From assembly GCA_964586775.1 (NCBI GenBank), contig CAZPJD010000193.1, positions 1-12,212 on the forward strand: 12,212 nt of DNA, read 5' to 3'. The notes under the pieces were generated by a model. The model was not told the DNA's origin, ran no database searches, and saw only the letters and a program-made list of their open reading frames with translations. The position numbers and the translations under genes were made by a program. Within the stretch, counting starts at the first letter, position 1. Every line of letters starts with the position of its first letter. Source of the DNA: JADLEX01 sp964586775. GTDB lineage: Bacteria; Lernaellota; Lernaellaia; JACKCT01. Shown here one piece after another: positions 5,830-12,212 of this stretch.

Positions 5830-7128
5830 ATGATCGGATTTGACGGCGCACGGCATCTTCTTGCCCGGACCGGCTTCGGCGGCCGACCGGACGAGATCGG
5901 GGAATTCGCGGGGCTCGATCGCGACGCGGCGGTCGATCGGCTGCTCGCGAGCCTTCTCGACGCACCTCGGAGCCCGCTTCCGGAGTGGAGCGGCGAAGCG
6001 CCGCCGTCTCCCGAAGAGCGACGAACCGACCGTGAGGCGTTCGTCGCGAAGTTGCGCACGCAGGCGATGGAACTGAAGGCGTGGTGGTTTCGCGAGATGC
6101 TGGCCACGCCATCGCCGCTCACCGAGCGACTCACGCTTTTTTGGCACAATCACTTCACATCGGGCTTGCGCAAGGTGAAGTCGCCCGCGCTGATGGCGCG
6201 TCAGAATCTAACGTGGCGGCGTCACGTCGCGGGGAATTTCGGTGCGTTCCTCAAGGATGCGTGCCGGGATCCGGCGATGGTGCTCTACCTCGACACGCAG
6301 ACGAATCGCCCCGAGAGCCCAAACGAAAACTTCGCCCGCGAGCTGATGGAACTCTTCACGCTCGGCGAACGCCGGTACACCGAATCCGACATCCGCGAGG
6401 CCGCGCGCGCGTTCACGGGCTACAAGGTCGATCCCGTCACGGGAGAATTCGTCTTCGCGCGCCGGATGCACGACGACGGAATCAAGACCGTGCTCGGCCA
6501 CGCGGGGAGCTTCGGCGGTGACGACATCTGCGACGTGTTGCTCTCGCAAGACGACACCGCGCGGACGATCGTGCGCAAGCTTTGGCGGGAGTTTATTTCG
6601 CAAACGCCCGACGACGCGCTCGTCGAGACGTGGGCGAAGGACTTTCGATCGAATGGGTACGAACTCAAGCCGCTGCTGCGCACGATCTTCGTGGCGGACG
6701 CGTTTTGCGACCCCGAGAACCGGGGCGTGCTCGTCAAATCGCCGGTGGAGTTCATCGTCGGCACGCTGCGTTTGCTGGAAATCCCCGTGGAGGACGCGCG
6801 GATATTGGCGGTCGCGTCCGATCGCATGGGGCAGGACATTTTCGATCCGCCCAACGTGAAGGGTTGGCCGGGCGGCAACGAGTGGATCAACTCGGCGACC
6901 CTGCTCGCGCGCCGGCAGTTCGTTTCCCGCGCCGTTCGCGGGCGCGAGATGATGAATGGGCGGCCGACCGGCGAACCGTGGTGGCGCTCGAAGGTCGATG
7001 CGGCGACGCCCGAGGGACGCGAAACGGCGCGGCTGGTGTTTCTCGCCGTGCCACCCACGCAGCCCGAGTCGGCCGATCGCGCGATCGCGGAGCAGTGGAT
7101 GCTCGATCCGGCGTTTCAGCTCAAATGA
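5830..7128 (+). CDS. DUF1800 family protein
   Basis: This 432-residue protein spans the whole DUF1800 domain. The opening (ARHLLARTGFGG, 7-18) is the usual domain start. Later signature blocks are FWHNHF (104-109), NENFARELMELFTLG (165-179), a FTGY block (195-198), RTIVRKLWREF (245-255) and DPPNVKGWPGG (339-349). The biochemical role of the family is not established. It is nearly always found with DUF1501, as here, with the partner starting 7 bp after its stop. No signal peptide or membrane segment precedes the domain, so this copy looks cytoplasmic unless it is carried out with its partner. The start has no clear Shine-Dalgarno, but the protein begins right at the domain edge, which supports it. 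The family call is firm; function is unknown. Confidence 0.93.
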   Translation: MIGFDGARHLLARTGFGGRPDEIGEFAGLDRDAAVDRLLASLLDAPRSPLPEWSGEAPPSPEERRTDREAFVAKLRTQAMELKAWWFREMLATPSPLTERLTLFWHNHFTSGLRKVKSPALMARQNLTWRRHVAGNFGAFLKDACRDPAMVLYLDTQTNRPESPNENFARELMELFTLGERRYTESDIREAARAFTGYKVDPVTGEFVFARRMHDDGIKTVLGHAGSFGGDDICDVLLSQDDTARTIVRKLWREFISQTPDDALVETWAKDFRSNGYELKPLLRTIFVADAFCDPENRGVLVKSPVEFIVGTLRLLEIPVEDARILAVASDRMGQDIFDPPNVKGWPGGNEWINSATLLARRQFVSRAVRGREMMNGRPTGEPWWRSKVDAATPEGRETARLVFLAVPPTQPESADRAIAEQWMLDPAFQLK

Positions 7129-7135
7129 GGTGCTC

Positions 7136-8296
7136 ATGAATCGCCGTGAATTCATCATCTCGTCGCTCGCGTCGGTGCCGGTGCTCACGTGGTCCACCCG
7201 CTCGCTGGCGGCGCTGGACGGCGCGAAGCCCCGCGTGCTCGTGCTCGTCGAGCTGGCCGGGGGCAACGACGGGCTGCGCACCGTGATTCCCTATGCCAGC
7301 GCCGACTATCGCCGTCTGCGCCCGACGCTCGCGCCGGATCGCGACCGCGTCCTGACGCTCGACGCGTCGATCGGGCTTCACGGCGGCCTCGAACCGCTGA
7401 TGGCGTCGTGGAGCGCGGGCGATCTGGCGATCGTGCAGGGAGTCGGATACGAGAATCCGAACCGATCGCACTTTCGGTCCATCGAGATCTGGGAGACCGG
7501 CTCGGATGCCGAGGAATACGTGTCGACGGGCTGGGTAGCCCGTTCGTCGACGCGGCTGCCCGGCGCATTGGAGCCGACCGCGCTCATCGTGATGGGGGAC
7601 CGCGTCGAAGGACCGATGGCGGGAGGCGAGCATCGTCCAATCGTGATCGACGATCCCACGCGGTTTTTCGGTCAAGTTCGTTCAATCGATACAAACACGG
7701 CCGTGGGCGGGAACGGCGCGCTCCGGCACATCCTCGAGGTCCAGGACGAACTGACAGCGGCATCACGGTCCTTCGAGCGCGTTATCGCGTCGAAGCGCAT
7801 CGACGAGAGTGTTTTTGGCGGTCGCCCATTCGGTCGACAACTCGACACCGCCGTGCGAATCCTCACCTCGGACCTGCCGGTGCGAGCGATCAAAGTCACG
7901 CTCGACGGATTCGACACGCACGCCCGGCAGCAGCCGATGCACGATCGACTGATGGCAGAGCTGGGCGAGGGGCTGGGCGCGCTGCGGAAGACGTTGATCG
8001 ATTCCGGCGACTGGGGGCGCGTGCTCGTGATGACTTACAGCGAATTCGGGCGTCGCGCGGCCGAGAACGGGAGCTACGGCACCGACCACGGCGCCGCCGC
8101 GCCGCACTTCATGCTCGGCGGGCGTGTGCTGGGCGGGCTCTACGGCCAGCCCCCGCGTCTCGACGATCTGGCGGACGGCGACGTCCGATTCGCTGTGGAC
8201 TTTCGCAGCCTGTACGCGACCGTGGTGCGGCGGTGGTGGGGGATCGCCGACGACGCGCTCGCCCGATTCGCGCCGGTGGAGTGCGTACGCGGCTGA
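7136..8296 (+). CDS. DUF1501 family protein with Tat signal
   Basis: This is a 386-residue DUF1501 protein, a family related in fold to alkaline phosphatase and sulfatase-type hydrolases. The N-terminus has the twin-arginine motif NRREFI (2-7), then a moderately hydrophobic stretch ending near SLAAL (23-27), so it is predicted to be exported folded. Family blocks are ELAGGNDGLRTVIPY (39-53), GFDTHARQ (258-265), YSEFGRR (301-307) and GTDHGAAAPHFMLGG (315-329). The His and Asp residues in these blocks may bind metal, by inference. ATG 7136 is preferred over an upstream in-frame ATG at 6956 because it gives the Tat signal and has GAGG five bases before it. It forms an operon with the DUF1800 gene, 7 bp apart. 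It converges with the ceramidase-like gene, 7 bp between stops. The natural substrate is unknown. Confidence 0.93.
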   Translation: MNRREFIISSLASVPVLTWSTRSLAALDGAKPRVLVLVELAGGNDGLRTVIPYASADYRRLRPTLAPDRDRVLTLDASIGLHGGLEPLMASWSAGDLAIVQGVGYENPNRSHFRSIEIWETGSDAEEYVSTGWVARSSTRLPGALEPTALIVMGDRVEGPMAGGEHRPIVIDDPTRFFGQVRSIDTNTAVGGNGALRHILEVQDELTAASRSFERVIASKRIDESVFGGRPFGRQLDTAVRILTSDLPVRAIKVTLDGFDTHARQQPMHDRLMAELGEGLGALRKTLIDSGDWGRVLVMTYSEFGRRAAENGSYGTDHGAAAPHFMLGGRVLGGLYGQPPRLDDLADGDVRFAVDFRSLYATVVRRWWGIADDALARFAPVECVRG

Positions 8297-8307
8297 CGTG
8301 CCGTCAG
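8293..8307. terminator. Bidirectional hairpin carrying both convergent stop codons
   Basis: CTGACG-TGC-CGTCAG is a perfect 6-bp-stem hairpin. Its left arm contains the TGA of the DUF1501 gene (8294-8296) and its right arm contains, on the other strand, the TGA of the ceramidase-like gene (8306-8304). Three more pairs (8288-8290 with 8309-8311) can form past a small bulge. There is no T-run on either side, so it is not a standard intrinsic terminator, but it could block RNA decay or weaken read-through. Confidence 0.4.
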
Positions 8308-10103
8308 TGCGCGACTCGCTGGCGGTCGAGGAGTCGCGTCAGTCCGCCGATGATGCGTTCCTCGAGCTTGCTGCTCGCCGTCATCGACTCCTCATAATGA
8401 GCGCTCGCGCTCGCGTCGAGACTGATCCACCAAAACACCAGCGGCGGCACGGGGATCTCGTGGGGCGGTTTGAAATCGACCTCGGGGATGATGTAGCCGA
8501 GGTCGTTCCCGGCGAGACACACGATGAAGGGGTAGGGGCGCGTCGCCTGTTGTTTCAGCGGCGGGAACTTCAACCGCAGCGCTTCGCCGTGCGCGTGGCG
8601 GCTCTTGTCGTGGGGGAAGTACCGATCCTCGTTCGTTGGAAAGTCATTCGGCAGGCCGACCGACAGTTCACCGAAAAGCTCGCCCGGCATGGCGAGGAAC
8701 TGCGCGGGTCCGATGTTGACGACGCTCACCTCGGTCTTGACGTTCGCGCCTTTGGGAATCTCGACCCCGGTGAAGACCATTCCCTTGAGCCCGCGCTTCG
8801 TGCGCGGGTCGGGTTTGCCCTCGTCGTCGTAAAGCATCGACGGCGAATGGCCCATGATGCCGAGCCCGCCGGTGAGCCGAAACAGCGGGTTTTCGAGCGG
8901 CACCAGAATCGACTCTCGATCGAAGGACACATCGACCGCGATGGGAGAGTGCGCCGATTCGAGCGAAGCCAGCGCCGCCTTGGCCATTGCCCTCCCCTGA
9001 ATCACCTCGAAGCGCATGTCGGGCGCGATCTTGATCGCATCGGGGACCTTCGTCGGATCGGCGTCGGCGGGGAATTCGGGGTGCGCCTCGGGGTCCCAGA
9101 TCTTCGACGTGATGTTCGTAATCATCCCGCCGAGCGCGCCGGAGAAATACAGCGGCGTGCCGCCGCGCCGGTCGCGGATCGTCTGGCGCACCCAGCCCGG
9201 GAAGCCCGGCGTGATGATGTGTCCCCACGCCTTCTGGGTTTCTTCGGGAACCGACGCGGGGTCGAGCAGCGTGTAGCGCGGATCGCCGTTCAGCAGAATC
9301 GACTCGGGGTGGCAGGTTCCCTGCACGACCGTCGCGATCGGCCGGCCGTCGAGCCCGTCCAGCGCGAGCGTCATCAGGTCGTCGTCGATGATGTGCGGTT
9401 CGCGTTCATCGGCCATGCCGAACGAGAACTTCGTCTTTGACACGCGAACCTTCGCGGGGGCCATGGTGAACGCGGCCTGCTCGATCGCGCGGGCCGTCTG
9501 GCGCATCATCCACTCGAACCACACGTGGTTGACGCCGCTTTTGGCCTCCATCTCGCCCCACAGGATCTTCGGAAAGTCCATCGGTTTCACGTCGGAAAGT
9601 CCCATGAGGCCGATCGTGTCGGGGCCCATGTGCGTGTGCGTGGAACCGAGGAGGATGAAATCGATGTCGGCCGTCGCGCCGACGAGCTTGCGAATCGCAT
9701 CGGTATCGGCCTGAAGCACCATGTAAAGATCGGTCGAAACCAGCGCGACGCGCGTCCCCGTTTCGGGGTCCTCGACGACGAGCGCGGAGGCCATGAGCGG
9801 GCCGTGGACGTGCGTGGCGAGCCCGGAACCGTTGCCGACGTAGATCGGGCCGTCCTCGAATTCGAGCACCGGCTCGCCAAGGTCGAATGGCTTGGCCGGG
9901 TCGCCCATGTCGTGAACGCCGTTGCCGTTTCGATCGACGAAGCTCTTGATGCGCGGCGTGATGTCGAATTCCGCCGCGCCGGCCATGACGACGCCGCGCG
10001 GCGGTGCTTCGGCGAACGAGAGCGGGGCGGCGCCGGTCACAATGGCGGCGACGACCAGGGCGACGAGGAGCGAGCGCGATCGAAATGCGGTGGAGTCAGG
10101 CAT
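8304..10103 (-). CDS. Exported neutral-ceramidase-like hydrolase
   Basis: This 599-residue protein resembles the neutral/alkaline ceramidase family, zinc amidases that free fatty acid from ceramide. Support comes from the N-terminal block VMAGAAEFDITP (39-50), THVHGPL (98-104), the family-like STHTHMGPD (154-162) and QGTCHPES (261-268). The histidines in these blocks are the likely metal ligands by analogy, not by demonstration. A signal peptide covers about residues 12-32, with an AxA-like end before EAPPR. Residues 57-68 (DRNGNGVHDMGD) look like a Ca-binding loop inserted early in the domain. ATG 10103 gives a compact signal peptide and an 8-bp overlap with the desaturase gene; in-frame ATG 10121 would add six residues. 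There is no strong Shine-Dalgarno, so coupling to the upstream gene is likely. Substrate is unproven, and other amidase or lipid targets are possible. Confidence 0.75.
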   Translation of the reverse strand: MPDSTAFRSRSLLVALVVAAIVTGAAPLSFAEAPPRGVVMAGAAEFDITPRIKSFVDRNGNGVHDMGDPAKPFDLGEPVLEFEDGPIYVGNGSGLATHVHGPLMASALVVEDPETGTRVALVSTDLYMVLQADTDAIRKLVGATADIDFILLGSTHTHMGPDTIGLMGLSDVKPMDFPKILWGEMEAKSGVNHVWFEWMMRQTARAIEQAAFTMAPAKVRVSKTKFSFGMADEREPHIIDDDLMTLALDGLDGRPIATVVQGTCHPESILLNGDPRYTLLDPASVPEETQKAWGHIITPGFPGWVRQTIRDRRGGTPLYFSGALGGMITNITSKIWDPEAHPEFPADADPTKVPDAIKIAPDMRFEVIQGRAMAKAALASLESAHSPIAVDVSFDRESILVPLENPLFRLTGGLGIMGHSPSMLYDDEGKPDPRTKRGLKGMVFTGVEIPKGANVKTEVSVVNIGPAQFLAMPGELFGELSVGLPNDFPTNEDRYFPHDKSRHAHGEALRLKFPPLKQQATRPYPFIVCLAGNDLGYIIPEVDFKPPHEIPVPPLVFWWISLDASASAHYEESMTASSKLEERIIGGLTRLLDRQRVAH

Positions 10104-11082
10104 GCGAGGTCGGGGCGGCATCCCAGTTCGTGTGCGATTTCCGGTTGTCGATCACCCAACCCCAAAACAGCTCGCGGTAGGTGCGGTTCGGCCAGCCGAT
10201 CTCGTTGAAAAACGGCCGCAGCTCCTGATTGAGCCGACGCAGGTTGTACATCGGCACGAGCGGATAGTAGTGGTGCTCGAGGTGAAAATTCGACCACAGG
10301 AACAGGTAGTGGATGACCGGATTGCCGTCCACGCGCGTCCCCCACTTGGCGGGGTCCGTCTCGTCGATCCAGTAGTGCTGGCCGAGCCGGTTGACGATGA
10401 AGGCGATGGGGAAGAACACCATCATGGGAATCAGGTGGACGCGCGCCAGCGTGTACCATCCTCCGACGACGCCGATGACCACCGCGAGGGCGATGTGCAG
10501 GCCGAAGTTGACCATGCGCTCGCGGCGGATTTTCGCGCGCAGCGCTTCGTCGTAGCGCTTGTTCTCGGCCGAAGCGGCGCGGGCGTAAATGCCCACCAGT
10601 GCGACGGTGAAATACAGGGCTTTGAGCCACCGCGCGTTCGTCTTCGGCGACAGGTTGCCGCGCTTGGGGTCGTCGACCTCGTGGCCGAGGTTGCCGTGGT
10701 GGTCGAGGTGCCAGCGCGTGAACTGCGTCGCCGAGATGGCGCTCGGCCATGAATAAATGAGCGCGAGTGCGCGCGACAGGCGAGGGTGCGGCTTTGTGAA
10801 AATCACGTTGTGGAGCTGCTCGTGCAGCAGGATGATGAAACCGAGCGCCGTGATGCCTTGCAGCGCCGCCGCGGGCACCCAGACGAAGGGATTTTCCGAC
10901 ACCCAGCAGACGTAGCCGCATACGAACATCTGCGTGAATTGGCGTGCCACGGTGAGGAAGTGTCGCCAGGGGCGAAGCCGTTGCAGCTCGCGGACGCGTT
11001 CGGGCGGAAGCGTCTGGCGGATACGCGCCAGAACGTCGTCCTGAACCTTGAACCAGGTTCGATCTCGGGCCATCGTGTTCAT
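10096..11082 (-). CDS. Membrane fatty-acid desaturase family protein
   Basis: This 328-residue di-iron membrane protein has three histidine boxes: HEQLH (87-91), HLDHH (125-129) and HLEHH (267-271). An extra His in QHYWIDETDP (from residue 235) could also bind iron. Hydrophobic stretches around 44-60, 66-86, 104-118, 155-167 and 195-232 fit a multi-pass inner-membrane protein. Enzymes of this family use oxygen to desaturate or hydroxylate acyl chains, and related members act on carotenoids or sphingoid bases. ATG 11082 is chosen because the open frame extends upstream to 11328 only through a non-conserved, promoter-containing region. The Shine-Dalgarno is weak. It is followed by the exported ceramidase-like gene with an 8-bp overlap, so both may work on acyl lipids. 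Substrate and regiospecificity cannot be read from sequence. Confidence 0.88.
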   Translation of the reverse strand: MNTMARDRTWFKVQDDVLARIRQTLPPERVRELQRLRPWRHFLTVARQFTQMFVCGYVCWVSENPFVWVPAAALQGITALGFIILLHEQLHNVIFTKPHPRLSRALALIYSWPSAISATQFTRWHLDHHGNLGHEVDDPKRGNLSPKTNARWLKALYFTVALVGIYARAASAENKRYDEALRAKIRRERMVNFGLHIALAVVIGVVGGWYTLARVHLIPMMVFFPIAFIVNRLGQHYWIDETDPAKWGTRVDGNPVIHYLFLWSNFHLEHHYYPLVPMYNLRRLNQELRPFFNEIGWPNRTYRELFWGWVIDNRKSHTNWDAAPTSHA

Positions 11083-11155
11083 GGCGGCGGATGTTAGGCA
11101 AGGCCCGCGGCGAAGTAAAGGATCGGCGTCAGTTCGAAGCCGTCCGTTTGCCGCG

Positions 11156-11167
11156 TTTCGCGCGAAA
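11156..11167. promoter_or_regulatory. 12-bp perfect palindrome (TTTCGCGCGAAA)
   Basis: This exact inverted repeat shares its last two A bases with the start of the next, larger palindrome. It may be part of one compound operator. Confidence 0.35.
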
Positions 11168-11192
11168 AGTTCGCATGCGCCATGCGAAATTT
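11166..11192. promoter_or_regulatory. 27-bp near-perfect inverted repeat (operator candidate)
   Basis: The arms AAAGTTCGCATG and CATGCGAAATTT surround CGC, with a single mismatched pair in twelve. The half-site TCGCATG occurs again at 11217-11223. Size and symmetry fit a homodimeric repressor such as a TetR- or GntR-type protein. The site lies about 60 bp upstream of the candidate lon -35 and 74 bp upstream of the desaturase start, so it may control the desaturase operon. Confidence 0.45.
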
Positions 11193-11250
11193 CTTCCCCA
11201 CCCGAAACCTGCGCCCTCGCATGCTTGTCATGAAAAAGCGCACTTTGATG

Positions 11251-11279
11251 GTGACACGGGCCGGCATCGTGGTTAATGT
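11251..11279 (+). promoter_or_regulatory. Candidate lon promoter
   Basis: GTGACA (11251-11256, five of six consensus bases) and TAATGT (11274-11279, three of six, including the key positions 1, 2 and 6) are 17 bp apart. Transcription would start near 11286. I see no sigma32-type or CIRCE element, although lon is heat-inducible in many bacteria. Confidence 0.4.
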
Positions 11280-11291
11280 AGACGAGCAGTG

Positions 11292-11318
11292 TCGCGGCCC
11301 GACTTTTTTCGGCCGCGA
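11292..11318 (+). promoter_or_regulatory. Leader hairpin abutting the lon ribosome binding site
   Basis: TCGCGGCC (11292-11299) pairs with GGCCGCGA (11311-11318); allowing a bulged C extends the stem to ten pairs around a CTTTTT loop. The 3' arm overlaps the first two bases of GAGAGAGG (11317-11324), the lon Shine-Dalgarno. A competing small stem, GTCG-CGGCC-CGAC (11291-11303), is followed at once by six T. The two forms exclude each other. Confidence 0.45.
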
Positions 11319-11332
11319 GAGAGGTCATGACG

Positions 11333-12212
11333 ATGTTCGGAAACGCCGATCAACCGACGAATCTGCCGGTTCTTCCTCTTCGCAACGCGGTGCTCTTCCC
11401 CAACTCGATCGCCCCGATGGCGGTGGGGCGCAAGTTCTCCCTGTCGGCGGTCGAGGCCGCAATGGAGGACACCAGCCTCATCGCGATCTTCACGCAGATC
11501 GACCCCGACGTGGAGGTGCCGGTCGGCAGCGACCTGCATCCCTACGGCACGCTCGCCAAGGTGCTGAAGGTCATGAAAGAGCGCGAGTCGGGGACCAAGA
11601 CGGTGCTTTTGCAGGGCATCTCGCGCGTGAAGCTGCTGCGTTTCACGTCGATCACCCCGCACATGCGCGTGGACGTCGAGTACCCGGTCGAAGAAAAGGC
11701 CGACGACGCCGAGATCGAGGCGCTCTCGAAAAAGACGAAGGAGCTCGCCCTCGAGGTCATCCAGAACAGCCCGAATATTCCCGCCGAGGCCAAGCAGTTC
11801 GTCACCGAGATCCAAGAGATCGGACCGCTGTGCGATCTGATCGCGGCGAACATGAACGTGCCCATCGAGGAGAAGATCACGATCCTCCAGACGATGGACA
11901 TCAAGGCGCGGTGCCGTCGCGTCGGGCGGCTGCTCCACAACGAGCTGGAACTCATCAAGGTCAAGAAGCGTATCGACGACGAGATTCGCACGGAACTCGA
12001 CAAGAACCAGAAGGAATATTACCTGCGCAAGCAGATGGACGCGATTCGCAAGGAACTCGGCGACGACGACAGCCCGGAGAGCGACGTCGACGATCTCAAG
12101 AAGCGCGTCGAGGATGCGAACCTGCCGCAGGAAGCCAAGGAAGCGGCGGATCGCGAGATCAAGCGCCTGCAGCGCATCCCGCCGTCGAGCCCCGAGCACA
12201 CGGTGTCGCTCA
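11333..12212 (+). CDS. lon: Lon protease, N-terminal part (3'-truncated)
   Basis: Lon is the cytoplasmic ATP-dependent serine protease that removes misfolded and regulatory proteins. The 293 residues in the window are the substrate-binding LON domain (NLPVLPLRNAVLFPNSIAPM onward) and the following helical region with KNQKEYYLRKQMDAIRKELG, up to PPSSPEHTVSL. The AAA+ and peptidase domains lie beyond the edge, so catalytic residues cannot be checked. The frame is open to the end with no frameshift. ATG 11333 is preferred because GAGAGAGG ends 8 nt before it; ATG 11327, two codons upstream, would leave only 2 nt. The adjacent leader hairpin may limit translation. It is divergent from the desaturase operon. 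Identification is very secure. Confidence 0.95.
   Translation, partial: MFGNADQPTNLPVLPLRNAVLFPNSIAPMAVGRKFSLSAVEAAMEDTSLIAIFTQIDPDVEVPVGSDLHPYGTLAKVLKVMKERESGTKTVLLQGISRVKLLRFTSITPHMRVDVEYPVEEKADDAEIEALSKKTKELALEVIQNSPNIPAEAKQFVTEIQEIGPLCDLIAANMNVPIEEKITILQTMDIKARCRRVGRLLHNELELIKVKKRIDDEIRTELDKNQKEYYLRKQMDAIRKELGDDDSPESDVDDLKKRVEDANLPQEAKEAADREIKRLQRIPPSSPEHTVSL

Larger units (their letters stand above)
11083..11332. other. Divergent intergenic region, desaturase / lon
   Basis: The 250 bp between the two genes hold, from left to right, a 12-bp palindrome, a 27-bp inverted repeat, a further copy of its half-site, a candidate lon promoter and a GC-rich leader hairpin. I could not find a convincing desaturase promoter on the minus strand. 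No small coding gene is supported here. Confidence 0.6.

Noticed and set aside
5476..6153. 225-codon minus-strand frame as a long form of the small membrane protein
   Set aside because: Its upstream part is antisense to the DUF1800 gene and spans the promoter; the GGAG before ATG 5661 and the helix at the start support the 61-residue form.
8124..9440. 438-codon + strand frame across the DUF1501 end and the ceramidase-like gene
   Set aside because: It starts inside one conserved gene and runs antisense to another; its composition (Arg, Asp and His rich) is typical of a shadow frame.
11083..11332. Heat-shock control elements (CIRCE or sigma32 promoter) before lon
   Set aside because: No TTAGCACTC-type inverted repeat and no CTTGAA/CCCCAT pair is visible; the palindromes present have other sequences.
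11273..12199. 308-codon minus-strand frame opposite lon
   Set aside because: The + strand encodes an unbroken Lon N-terminus; the antisense frame has no family features.

Overview
The window is a GC-rich, densely coding bacterial segment with one open CDS at each edge. Genes sit in short overlapping operons, and no RNA genes, mobile elements or CRISPR arrays are visible. Gene content suggests a Gram-negative bacterium with an anaerobic or facultative lifestyle. The pointers are [FeFe]-hydrogenase maturases, a Tat-exported DUF1501 protein paired with DUF1800, a secreted Cys-repeat protein and a Lon protease. These gene types are common in deltaproteobacterial, myxobacterial and similar environmental lineages. 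This lineage guess is inference; no marker gene here settles it.

Left arm, + strand, 1-3258: the 3' part of an aspartase-type lyase, then hydF and hydE. The genes overlap by 4 and 8 bp, so they read as one translationally coupled operon. HydF (scaffold GTPase) and HydE (radical SAM) build the H-cluster of [FeFe] hydrogenase. The lyase probably supplies ammonia or otherwise supports assembly of the bridging dithiolate. HydG and the hydrogenase itself are not in the window.

Middle, - strand, 3240-5661: an orphan ATP-grasp ligase-like protein converges on hydE with a 19-bp overlap. It has its own good sigma70-type promoter, with a perfect palindrome filling the spacer. Upstream of it lie a secreted or membrane-anchored protein made of seven 27-residue Cys-paired repeats, and a 61-residue glycine-zipper membrane protein with its own promoter.

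Middle right, + strand, 5830-8296: a DUF1800-DUF1501 pair, the second with a Tat signal. It converges on a - strand operon (8304-11082) of a membrane fatty-acid desaturase followed by an exported neutral-ceramidase-like protein. A 15-bp hairpin at the convergence holds the stop codon of each gene in one arm.

Right edge, + strand: the N-terminal part of Lon protease. The roughly 250-bp divergent region before it holds two adjacent palindromes, a candidate promoter and a leader hairpin that abuts the Shine-Dalgarno sequence.

Most likely new material: the Cys-repeat protein with its small membrane neighbour, the orphan ATP-grasp protein with its promoter palindrome, the desaturase/ceramidase-like operon, and the lon leader structures. 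None of these is demonstrated to be a new system; they are candidates.
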